Origin: Monoraphidium neglectum
Taxonomy: Eukaryota > Chlorophyta > Chlorophyceae > Sphaeropleales > Selenastraceae
Reading direction: 5' to 3'
DNA: 12,397 bases
Assembly (NCBI RefSeq): GCF_000611645.1
Contig: NW_014011933.1
Location: 1 to 12,397, forward strand
Positions 1-8,220 of this stretch are shown here, one piece after another. Numbering within the stretch: the first letter of the stretch is position 1; each line of letters starts with the position of its first letter. The notes under the pieces are model-generated. The model was given only the letters and a program-made list of their open reading frames with translations. It did no database searches and was not told the DNA's origin. The position numbers were made by a program, and so were the translations under genes.

Positions 1-86
1 GGTGTGGGGGTGGATGTGGCCGGGGTTGGGTGTGACTGTGGGTGTAGTTGGGGGCACCGCGGGGGTGGGGGCGTCGTGGGGGCGAG
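1..86 (+). repeat. G-rich tract, possible G-quadruplex on the template strand
   Basis: At least eight runs of three or more G occur on the plus strand within 86 bases, separated by short loops. The run lies in an intron of the minus-strand LysRS gene, so the G-rich strand is the transcription template and the RNA is C-rich. G-quadruplex formation is an inference from run spacing only. Confidence 0.45.
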
Positions 87-327
87 CGCCAGCATGCAAA
101 CCCGGAAATTGCCGCCGCGACGCGGCTGCCTCCACCTCGCCCATCAATCATCTGTTGGCCGCTCGCGAGCTATGCCACCCTTTCCCACCGGCCCCCTCAC
201 ACACAATCACACTTGCAGAGACGCATGCACGCACACACGATTGCAACGAACACACATGACAACGCACAGCATCGCCCCTCGCGCAACCCCCCTCCCCGCC
301 TTCCAAAAACAACTTGAGCCGCCGCAC
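1..327 (-). other. Left-edge intron of the lysyl-tRNA synthetase gene
   Basis: The sequence after the donor GTGCGG (minus strand, position 327) contains no continuation of the LysRS catalytic domain in any frame. I read it as an intron running off the left edge. It is CA/TG-rich at about 195-265. At 1-86 the plus strand is strongly G-rich, with many runs of 3-5 G, so the transcript strand is C-rich. Confidence 0.6.
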
Positions 328-2229
328 CTCCAGGAAGTCCCTCTCCTCGAGGTGGCGCCGTATGGTGGACACGATGCGGCTGCGCGCGCGGAACGTGGCC
401 CGCGTCTCCTCGCTCACAATCAGGTCCAGGTAGCGCTGCCTGTAGCGCTTCTCGACGTCCGCCAGGCCGTGCCACTTGTCGGGCAGCGGCAGCAGCGCCT
501 TGGTCAGGACCTGGGGGGCGGGGAGGTGTGAGGGTGTGACGGTGTGATCGGAGGGGGGGTGCGGTGTGGTGGGACTGGGGGGGGGGGTGTTGGGCGCCGC
601 GGTCCAGCGGCTGCGTTCGGCACGGGCTGGAGGCGAGCTGCTGGCCCCATCAGAGGCGCCCGGCTCACAGGCGCCGGCGCCAGAAGCCGCATCAGCTGCT
701 CTGCGGGCGGCACGCATGGCGGTGGCCCCCTGTAGTATTCCCCCGCCTCCCCGCGTTGCCAGCCCCCAACCAGCGCGCCGCCCACCTCCAGGCTGCGCGC
801 CACCACCGACAGCTCCCCCTTTTCCGTGCGCTTCACCCCGCCCCTGGCGCCCACGATGTCCCCGACATCGATCTGGTTCTTCAGGGTGTCAAACCCCCCC
901 GGCTGCGCCTCCTCCAGCCGCGCGCGGTCCACGTACAGCTGCACGCTGCCGCGGTCGTCGCGGACCGACAGGAACGCCAGCTTGCCCATCACGCGGCGCG
1001 CGACGACGCGGCCGGCGACGGCGACGTCGGCGGCGGGGTCCTCCTCGCCTTTTGGGTGTGTGTTTGTCAGGGGCGCAGTGGGTGGCAGTGGGGGACGCCG
1101 TGGCTGCTGGCAAGCCGCGCCGGAACCACGCGCCACATCAGCACAGACAAGGCATGGCTCCTGCACCACATAACACCTCAATCCAGCTGCTGCGGCTGCT
1201 GCACAATGTACTCTCCCCTTGTTTTTTCCACATGTGCAATCGCGCAGCCAACGCGAAAAGGTCGAACCGCCCACAGCCCCTCACCTGGCGCCAATGCCTC
1301 GTACTGCTGCTGCAGCTGCTCGGTGTAGTGGGTCCTGTCAAAGCGGTACGCGTACGGCTCCTGGCCTCCCTCCCGCAACTCCTTTGCCTGGGGTGGGCGC
1401 AAGCAGGGGGGGGGGAGCGGGCCGTGACGGGCAAACCAGGAGCGCATGTATTTGTGTGGGGCGCGGGGCCGGGCTGGTCGCGCTGCGAGCGGGGCGAGCT
1501 GCGCCAGATGCCCCTGCAGCCTGCACCCGCAGCCAGGTGTCGCGGACGGGGCGGGGTCCGGCGGCGCCCCTCGCCCGGCGGCGTGCGGCTGGCGCGTCTG
1601 GCGCCCCGCGAGCCAGGATCGGACTGGGTTGCGTGATGTGATCCGATGAGCCCTCTCCAGCACACCCTCATCAGCATACCCCACCCCTCCCCTCCCCGAG
1701 CCCAACCTTCTGTATGCGCAGTGCGCGAATCTCCTCGGCGCTCGACGTGTTTGCCGCCTTGTCCTGCTGCTGCTGCTTGCCGCCCCCCTTCTGCTTTTTG
1801 CCGCCACCCTTCTGCTGCTGCTTCGCCGGCTGCTGCTGCGGCTGCTGCTGCGGCTGCTGCTGCTCTGCAGCGGCGTCCTGCTGCCTGCGGGCCGACAAGG
1901 CAAGGTGCATTCAGCGGGGGTATGGCGCAACAGGGCGCTCCTACAATCGCACCACAAGCCGGCGTGGCACGAGAGCGGGTGGCAGGCAGGGCTGCTGCGT
2001 CAGGGACGACCCCCTGACCCATCCGCAGCAGCTGCATGACAGCGCGGCAAGAATTACACAATAAGAACGCCAGGTCAGGATTCCATGTGTGCCGCCAGCA
2101 CTGCAAATGGAGGGCGCGCAGCACTCACTCTGCAGAAGCAGCTGCGGCGCGCACACCAAGCGGCGGCCGGGACCAGCCGGCCGCCCTTGCTTGGCGAACC
2201 AGCTGCCGCACAGGTAGCCGTGACATCAT
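1..2229 (-). CDS. Lysyl-tRNA synthetase, organellar (bacterial-type), 5' part; 3' end outside window
   Basis: Class II aminoacyl-tRNA synthetase that charges tRNA-Lys with lysine. Exons on the minus strand are 2229-2129, 1884-1707, 1387-1285, 1048-786 and 510-328. All junctions are GT-AG, the phases match (2, 0, 1, 0), and together they give 276 codons. Residues 1-34 (starting [13 protein letters not shown]) are Arg/Ala-rich with no acidic residue before E34, like a mitochondrial or plastid transit peptide. Residues 35-75 are a Gln/Gly/Lys-rich linker. IRALRIQK (86-93) followed by EPYAYRF is the usual entry to the OB fold. [15 protein letters not shown] (139-153) and [19 protein letters not shown] form the anticodon-binding OB fold. 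[15 protein letters not shown] (217-231) and [10 protein letters not shown] (236-245) lead into the catalytic domain. These match bacterial LysS and plant organellar LysRS better than the cytosolic enzyme. The frame stops at FLE (position 328), just before the expected class II motif 1 (VETP). The next exon is not in the window, so the last intron is at least 327 nt. Least certain part: exon 1. Confidence 0.9.
508..596 (+). repeat. G-rich tract next to LysRS exon 5 acceptor
   Basis: The plus strand carries several G runs, including runs of six, seven and about eleven G. On the transcribed (minus) strand this is a C-rich tract immediately upstream of the exon 5 acceptor at 512-511, so its simplest role is as the polypyrimidine tract of intron 4. 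It could also form a G-quadruplex on the template strand. Confidence 0.45.
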
Positions 2230-2582
2230 CCTGCCATTGAGTGCGCCAAGCGACTGCATCGAACCCTGCGCTTGCCCCAGTGCTACGGTAAATGAATTTG
2301 CGGTGCCACTTCAGCACGACGATTCCGTACAGTATGTTGCGCAAGGCGATCAAAAACAGAGTGCACAAGCTTATTGATACAACATCGATTGCCTGTAGAT
2401 ACCTCATTCACGCCTGGCACAGGCAGCCGGTGTTTCGTCTGGTGCCGATTTCTGTAAGTTTGTAAAGTCGCCCTTGTACCCCCTGTGGTCGTGCCAGCAG
2501 CAATTTGGTATTGAGTAATTGTGATTGCAGCAGCGGCGAACCCACACAGGGCCAGATCGGCTACGAGTGGCGCCATTTCACC
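2230..2582. promoter_or_regulatory. Divergent (bidirectional) promoter region between LysRS and septin genes
   Basis: The two start codons point away from each other and are separated by 353 bp, so both promoters and both 5' UTRs must lie here. The stretch is visibly more A/T-rich than the coding sequence on either side, typical of promoter DNA in a GC-rich algal genome. I could not identify a TATA box with confidence. It also holds a candidate 5' UTR intron of the septin gene (2454-2530) and the nine-mer TACAGTATG at 2328-2336. Confidence 0.65.
2454..2530 (+). other. Candidate 5' UTR intron of the septin gene
   Basis: A textbook donor GTAAGT at 2454 is followed 77 nt later by the acceptor ATTGCAG ending at 2530, with a TTGAGTAATT stretch just before it that could serve as branch region. 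It sits 52 nt upstream of the septin start codon. Removing it does not change the coding sequence. This rests on splice consensus alone. Confidence 0.35.
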
Positions 2583-5255
2583 ATGGCAGCCACGCGAGCC
2601 TTCCACACCTCGCTGGAGGACACAAACAAGAACATTGGTCTGGCGGGAATCGCGCGTGATACCCTTGCAGGTAGGGGCGGTGCCGACAAACTGTTTGGCG
2701 CCACCCACCAAGTGGAGGGATGCTGCGAAGCATGCTGTGCGGCGCCCTCGGCGCTTCGCCCACCCATATACAGCAGCATGTTGGCCACTCATCCTACAGC
2801 CAGCATACAGATCGGCGCCGCAGCCCGCCATGGCGCCTCGGCACGCCCCGTCCGCTCATCGCAACACAAGCCAATTCTTGCCAACTCAACCCCCTGTTGC
2901 GCAACATCAACTCGGCCCATGCTGCCACTCTGTGTTGCCGCTTAGATGGCGACCAGGGCGGCTCCGAGCCGCACCCGCTGTCGCCGGGCTACTCCCAGAC
3001 GCCCCGCCTCGAACCTGGCGGCTCGCGCGCATCGTCCCTGGCCGACGGCCTACCCGAGCCACTAGGCGCTGGGCAGCCGTCACCCGTGGTCGCCAGCCGC
3101 CGCGCGCGTCCTGCCACCGTGCGGGCCGGCGTGACGGCGTCGGCCGGGCCGCCGCGGCAGCGGCAGCGGCACCAGGAGTTGCTGGGGCCGTCGAGGTGGG
3201 CAGGGAATGAAGCGAATGCAAGGGGCGGTCACAATGGGGGGGGGATGCGCACCTCTGCAAGTTCCTGTCTGTGCCTCTCGCTGACGCCTGACAGCGGTCC
3301 CAGCACCCTTCCTGTTGGCAGCTACGTCCATCCCTGCACGCATGCGTATGCGCCAATGACCATGGCGCGTCTGCTGCGGCCCCGCGGCCAGGCTGGTCAA
3401 ACCTGACCGGGTCGGGCCCCTCGCCGCCCCGCCAGGCCCGCCCCCACCAAGATTTGGAAGCGCCGTTGGGTGAAGGTGCTGGTGGTGGGTGACAGCGGCC
3501 TGGGGAAGACCACTCTCATCTCCAGCCTGCTGAACACGGCCCAGGAGCTCGTGCAGGTGTGCTGCGGGCGAGGGGGAGGGGACCAGCACGCGATCATGCG
3601 CCGCTGACGTGGCGAAGCCCGTCAGCACGAGCTGTGCTGCCTGTGAGAGGCGCGCACGACGAATGCACGCTTCCCTGCATGCGCATCCGCGCACATGCAT
3701 GCATGCCATCACACAAACATACATGCACGAAACACCTCAATTATCAACAGGTCCACGATGGCACGGGCACGTCCCTGGCTCAGTTCAGGAGCGACCCCGA
3801 CAGCCTCACTACAACCATCAGGTTGGGCCTGGCAAACACGGCTCGCACCCTCGTGCGCCCGCACCCGCCTTTGCTGCAGCGGCCTGACCCCCCCAGCCAA
3901 CAGCCGCGGGCGCGCTGCACCCTGTTCCACGCGGCTTGTGAGGCAGCTGCCATGGCCGAGGCGGCTGGCTGGATGCTTTTCCGCTGTCTGCGCATGCATG
4001 CCCTGCCCCTGGTGCACACCTGCTCACAGACTGGACATGCATGCACCCCGCATCCACTGTTTGCCCCAGCTGGAAGGATGAGGAGTCACGCGAGGTGTGG
4101 ATGCTGCGCGTGCAGGACACGCCCGGCTACGGCGACTGGATGAACATCCAATGCCACATAGACATGGTGTGGGATTGGCAGTACATGCGGCCAGACATTG
4201 GACACAATCAGCTTCAAGCTGGCCTCAAAATACGCCTGTGCAAATCAGCTGGCAGAAGGCATGCAGGACACCATGCAAGCAGCTCAGGGTTGGGGGATGA
4301 CAGAGCCGGCATCCCGCTGCGTCGAGTTGCTTGCGAATGCGAGCAATTGTTTTCTCAACTCCTGCGCTTGCCTCTGGGTGGCCGGAGCAACGTCTAAGCT
4401 GGCTCCCGCGCCTTGCTGTGACACCCCACTTGCCGCCAGATCAAGGACTATGTTGAGACCCAGAACAAGAAGTGGCTGGACATGGAGTGCGCCAAGGACA
4501 GGCACGCTAGACGGCCACAGCTGATGCCAGGGGGAGCAGGAGAACTCGGGGGTGCAACGTCCTCTCGCGCCCGATCTCTGATGCTGCGGCGAGGGATGCG
4601 GGTCATGCCTTTGCGCCGCGCGCACTCCTGCCCGCCTTTGGCAGCGTGCAGCGCCGCGCCTGCCTACTGCCTGCCGCCGGGCGGCGCGTGCGGGCTCCCT
4701 CGCTGCCTCTCCTACTCCACAACTCGTTTCTACCAACCCCATTCAAACCAACCCCGCACCTCTCTGACGCTTGCCCTTATGGTGGTCCCCTCTTACACCC
4801 CACCCAAACACACATCTACTCGTACAGGCTCGTGGACATGGCCGAGGTGGACGACCCGCGGGTGGACGTGTGCCTCTACTGCCTGCCGCCGCACAGGCTG
4901 CGGCCGAACGACATCCGGTGAGGGGCGTGCGCGGGAAGGGCATCGCCGGCGCAGTGCCATGGCCATGGCAGCCAGGGGCGCTCGCGCGAGCACTGAACCA
5001 ATTCTGGCAGGGCCCTGCTTTGTCGTATGTCGTTGCCGCGCCTCTATCCTGTGGTTGGCTGGGAGACTAGCGAGTTCCTTCAGAGCCCCTGGCGGTCTTT
5101 GGGTTTGCAGCCTGTGTCGTAGTCATGCTGTGATCCACCCCTGCCCTCCCCTCGGCACACATGATCTAGTCGCACTAACACACAAAGCATAAACATACAC
5201 GAACAAGCACATGCAAGTGCACATGTGCGCGCGTGCGGGCACGCACAGACGCACA

Positions 5256-5312
<57 letters not shown>

Positions 5313-7634
5313 ACACACTCACACACACACACACATACACACACACAAACGTGCTTGCGCGCGCACCACGTGCGCTGTGCAGGTACATGGCCCAGCTGGG
5401 CAAGGTGGTGCCCATCATCCCCGTGGTGCTCAAGGTGGGGGGCAAGGTGTTTAAGCGGCAGGGGGGGGGGGGGCTGGGAGCCGCGCTCGAGAGGCTGCTG
5501 CCGAGACGTCTTGTTGGGAGTGTGGTAAGACAGCCAACGCCCCCGCCCTGTGCAATTTTGCATGGGACATGGACGCCGCTCGTTTGTCCGGGGCTTCCCA
5601 CCAGAGCTGTTGTGCGAGCCGGCCCCGACGGTTTCTCATGAGATATTCTAGACCTCATGCATGGCCCCGCCCGTCTCCTTTGCCGCAGTCTGACACGATG
5701 ACAATCAGCGAGGCGCAGAGGTTTAGGCAGGAGGTGGCCGCAAACATCAAGGTGCGGTGTTGTGTGTCGGTGCCCACGCATGCGTGCGTGTGAATGAGAG
5801 AGTGTGTGCGTGCGTGTGTGTGTGTGTTCGTGTGTGTGTGCGTGTGTGTGTGTGTGTGTATGTGTGTGTGTCCGTTTGTTCCCCCACGCGCGCGTGCTTT
5901 TGTTTGTGACCACATGCGCGCACACGCGTGCAAAAACGCGAGTGTGCGTGTGCTTGCACTTGAATACACTTGCACGCCTGTACGCATGCGACTGGCTTGT
6001 TGACACTCAAGCACATGCATGCGCTGTGCCCAATTGAAGCACATGCATGCGCTGTGCCCAATTGAGAAGTGCGAACTTCATGCTGGTTGTGGCAGCCCCC
6101 CCTGTGCGTTGTGCGTCGGCCTCGGCGGGCCGCATCCTTGCAGCGCAGGGACCCTGGCACCAAGTACCTCTGATCTGCTTATTGCTCCTCGGTGACCCTG
6201 GTCACCCGCAGTCACCCCCGCAGCTGCCCCCTTCGCTGACTCTCGTCCGTGCCCGGCCCCACCCGCCCGCTCGTCCGCCAGAACCCCACCACGCGCGGCG
6301 TCAAGCAGGGCATCCGCACCTTTGCCTTCTCCCCCCAGTCTGTGGAGCGCGCCGGCCTAGAGCCCGGCTCCCCCGTCTGCCCCTACCCCCTCGTCGTCAT
6401 CGCCAGCAACGACATCAACCAGGTGACGCCGGGGCCCCGGCACCCGCCCCCGGCCTCACGCCCCCACCAACTGGCCACAGAGCGCCGCGAGCCGCACAGA
6501 TCAGGGATGCGTGCCGGTGATCCTCCAGGGCCTCGCCGCGCGTGACCCGGGGGCGCCTCCTCCCTGTGCATTTCAGAGCACCGCCCCAACCAACCGGTCC
6601 CGGGCCCCCGCCGCCGCGCCGCAGGCCATGCTGCGGGGCGAGCAGCCGGTGTTCTGGCCGCAGCGCGCGTACAAGTGGGGCACGGCTGAGGCCTTCAACT
6701 CGTCGCACTCGGACCTCCTGGCGCTCAGGTGGGGCGAGGGTGAGGAGCTTGACGCTTCCCCATGGATTTTTGCCGCGTTCCGGCGGATCGCCCTCCCCAA
6801 AGCGCCAGCTTCTGGGGTGTCACAGCGGTCATACGTGGCAGGGTGGCTGCGAAGTCCTCCTCCCCCAGGGGCCGCAACGAACGCGTTTTGGACGCGCGGG
6901 CTCGTCAAACGCAGGGCGCTGCTGCTGTCAGAGGGTCTGGAGGAGATGGTGGCGTCCAAGAAGCAGCGCTACGAGGGCTGGCGCCGCGCGGCGCTCAGGT
7001 GGGCGCGGCACCGGCGCCTGCCCCCGTCCCCTTGTCCCCGCCCCGTGCGCGGCGCGCGCAGGGCACTTGTGCACAGCCACTGGCCCTCGCACGCGGCGCG
7101 CCAGGGCCTCTGCAAGAACTCCTACCTCTTGCCCATGCTCTGCTTCAGCCGCACCAACCTCGCAGTGCCTTGACCCCAAACATCCACGCAAACACGCACA
7201 TGCACACACACAGGGTCCCCTTCTTCCGCCGCCTGCGCCGCCGCGCCGCCCGCCTGGCGCTCCTGACGCTGCTGCCTGCTGCGGCCTTCGCCTTTGCCGC
7301 GGCGCACGAGTTCGACGCGCGCAAGATACGCGACGCCGTCGACAGGGCGCGCAAGGACGTTTTTAAGGGGGCTGCGAGCGGCGCTGCATCTGCCGCAGCT
7401 GCTGTGGAGCCGCTGCTGCTGGTGGCCGCAGGGAAGGGGCAGCAGGACGGGGCACTGGTGGAGTTGCCAGTGGCGGCGGCCCCAGCGGTGACGGCGCCAG
7501 CGGCCGCGGCACCTGTGATGGCGGCCCCGGTGGCTCCGGGGAGCATGCAGAAGCAACAGGGCCAGGGGCCACTGCAGGAGCAGCAGCAGCTGAGGCGCGA
7601 GGAGCAGCAGCAGCATAAGAAGGGGTGGTGGTGA
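2583..7634 (+). CDS. Septin GTPase, membrane-anchored algal type, complete, 13 exons, 547 aa
   Basis: Filament-forming GTPase of the septin family. Exons: 2583-2670, 2946-3195, 3436-3556, 3751-3821, 4070-4166, 4440-4501, 4828-4917, 5383-5434, 5689-5751, 6282-6422, 6625-6728, 6915-6998, 7214-7634. All phases match and the total is 1644 nt with TGA at 7632-7634. The start ATG has an ACCATGG context. Residues 1-113 are disordered with Ser/Thr-Pro sites (S42P, T48P). A basic stretch at 118-126 (KIWKRRWVK) precedes G1 GDSGLGKT (131-138). Thr residues 173-176 may include the switch I Thr. G3 is DTPG (193-196, then YGD). CLYCLPPHRLRP (245-256) is a septin hallmark. G4 is LKSD (276-279) where septins usually have AKAD; the key Lys and Asp are kept. 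YKWG (361-364) marks the septin-unique element. RRLRRRAAR (413-421) is followed by a hydrophobic segment (422-438) that could be a transmembrane helix, then an Ala/Val/Gln-rich tail. There is no obvious C-terminal septin coiled coil. Expected role: cortical or membrane filaments, possibly at the division site as reported in other green algae. Confidence 0.93.
4502..4827 (+). other. Septin intron 6, probable GC-AG intron
   Basis: The exon before this intron ends AAGGACAG and is followed by GC (4502-4503) rather than GT. The acceptor is CGTACAG ending at 4827. Joining here makes an AGG codon (R230) and gives the continuous septin sequence AKDRLVDMAEVDDPRVDVC, in phase on both sides. The nearest in-frame GT donor downstream would insert about 16 residues of poor quality. 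GC-AG introns are a known minor class; the donor GCACGC is not the ideal GCAAGT. Confidence 0.65.
5257..5347 (+). repeat. (CA)n microsatellite in septin intron 7
   Basis: An uninterrupted (AC)n run covers about 5257-5307. It continues with single-base interruptions (AT, CT) to about 5347, ending 35 nt before exon 8. The flanks from about 5204 are also alternating purine-pyrimidine (GTGCACATGTGCGCGCGTG), a left-handed (Z-DNA) candidate. It is complementary to the (TG)n tract in intron 9. Confidence 0.95.
5461..5473 (+). repeat. Poly-G run in septin intron 8
   Basis: Thirteen consecutive G follow the exon 8 donor by about 26 nt. It is a homopolymer prone to length variation and sequencing error. 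It lies in an intron, so length changes would not alter the protein. Confidence 0.8.
5798..5873 (+). repeat. (TG)n microsatellite in septin intron 9
   Basis: A run of TG dinucleotides with a few CG, TA and TT interruptions begins 46 nt after exon 9 and runs about 75 nt. Looser TG-rich sequence starts right at the donor (5752). In the pre-mRNA this UG tract is the reverse complement of the CA tract in intron 7. Confidence 0.95.
6009..6065 (+). repeat. Perfect 28-bp tandem duplication in septin intron 9
   Basis: The unit at 6010-6037 is repeated without mismatch at 6038-6065. The base at 6009 also matches, giving 57 bp of perfect two-copy repeat. Each copy contains CATGCATG and ends CCCAATTGA. 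It looks like a recent local duplication. Confidence 0.95.
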
Positions 7635-8220
7635 TCGGACCTGCCAGGCGCGTCTGGGCCGCAAGAGGGGCTTGGGCGTGGGACGGAGGGGTGCTGAGAG
7701 TCAGGGTGGACACAGCAATCAGGACACAGTCGGCGCAGGCCTGGGGATGGCTCATTTAATCAGTAGGATTGCGTCACAGGATGCCTGCCGCCCGCTGACA
7801 GCTGCGAGGGTTGGCCCCTTGGCTGACCGGCAGGTGGGGTGACAATGGCTGATAGCACAGAGGGTAGGGGTCAAACAGATGACGCGCGCGACGCAATAAG
7901 GCCGGCATGGGCAGCAGCTGGACTTCCTGGAGTTCTGGTGATGCGTGGGCTTTTCCAAATGACAGTCCAAACCGCTTGCGAAATTGCTGGCTTGTGGGCC
8001 TTTCTTGGGAAATTTTTTCGTCTACATATGCTTGTGCTAGGTGGTCTCTTTGCAGCGCGGTGCGTCCTCCGAATCCCGATTATGAGGGTGGGCAGCGTCA
8101 ACACAGGCCTGGGAGTGTTCGACGCCTCAGCACCCCCGGATGCAGGGTGCACGGCCTCCCTATACTTACGGCACACATGGAAAGACTTTCTTTGGATACA
8201 TTGTAACTTTCTGTTCGTCT
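7635..8220 (+). other. Septin 3' UTR
   Basis: This runs from the septin stop codon to just past the TGTAA motif at 8202. Its length, near 585 nt, is within the range of long 3' UTRs known for chlorophyte algae. It contains an open frame (7845-8246) with hydrophobic stretches, which I do not call as a gene because the polyadenylation motif falls inside it. Confidence 0.55.
8202..8206 (+). terminator. TGTAA polyadenylation signal for the septin gene
   Basis: TGTAA is the polyadenylation motif used by Chlamydomonas and related green algae, usually 10-20 nt before the cleavage site. I found no other copy between the septin stop codon and the next gene. Cleavage would be expected near 8215-8225. 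Confidence 0.55.

Noticed and set aside
1..300. A further LysRS exon within the left 300 bases
   Set aside because: No frame on the minus strand encodes the expected VETP motif 1 or other catalytic-domain sequence. The stretch is C-rich and CA-rich, like an intron.
564..1636. Long plus-strand open frames at 564-1328 and 566-1636
   Set aside because: They are antisense to clearly conserved LysRS exons and introns and show no protein-like conservation.
1671..1910. ATG at 1910 (minus strand) as the LysRS start, giving [11 protein letters not shown]
   Set aside because: A CCCGCAG acceptor lies between this ATG and the Gln-rich stretch, and an upstream exon with matching phase supplies a transit-peptide-like start.
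2946..3066. ATG immediately after the exon 2 acceptor at 2945 as a septin start
   Set aside because: That ATG frame reaches a stop at about 3063 and is not the frame leading to the P-loop. The exon 1 ATG at 2583 gives matching phase and a strong start context.
5080..6163. Open frames made of His-Thr or Cys-Val repeats on both strands
   Set aside because: They are translations of the (CA)n/(TG)n microsatellites inside septin introns.
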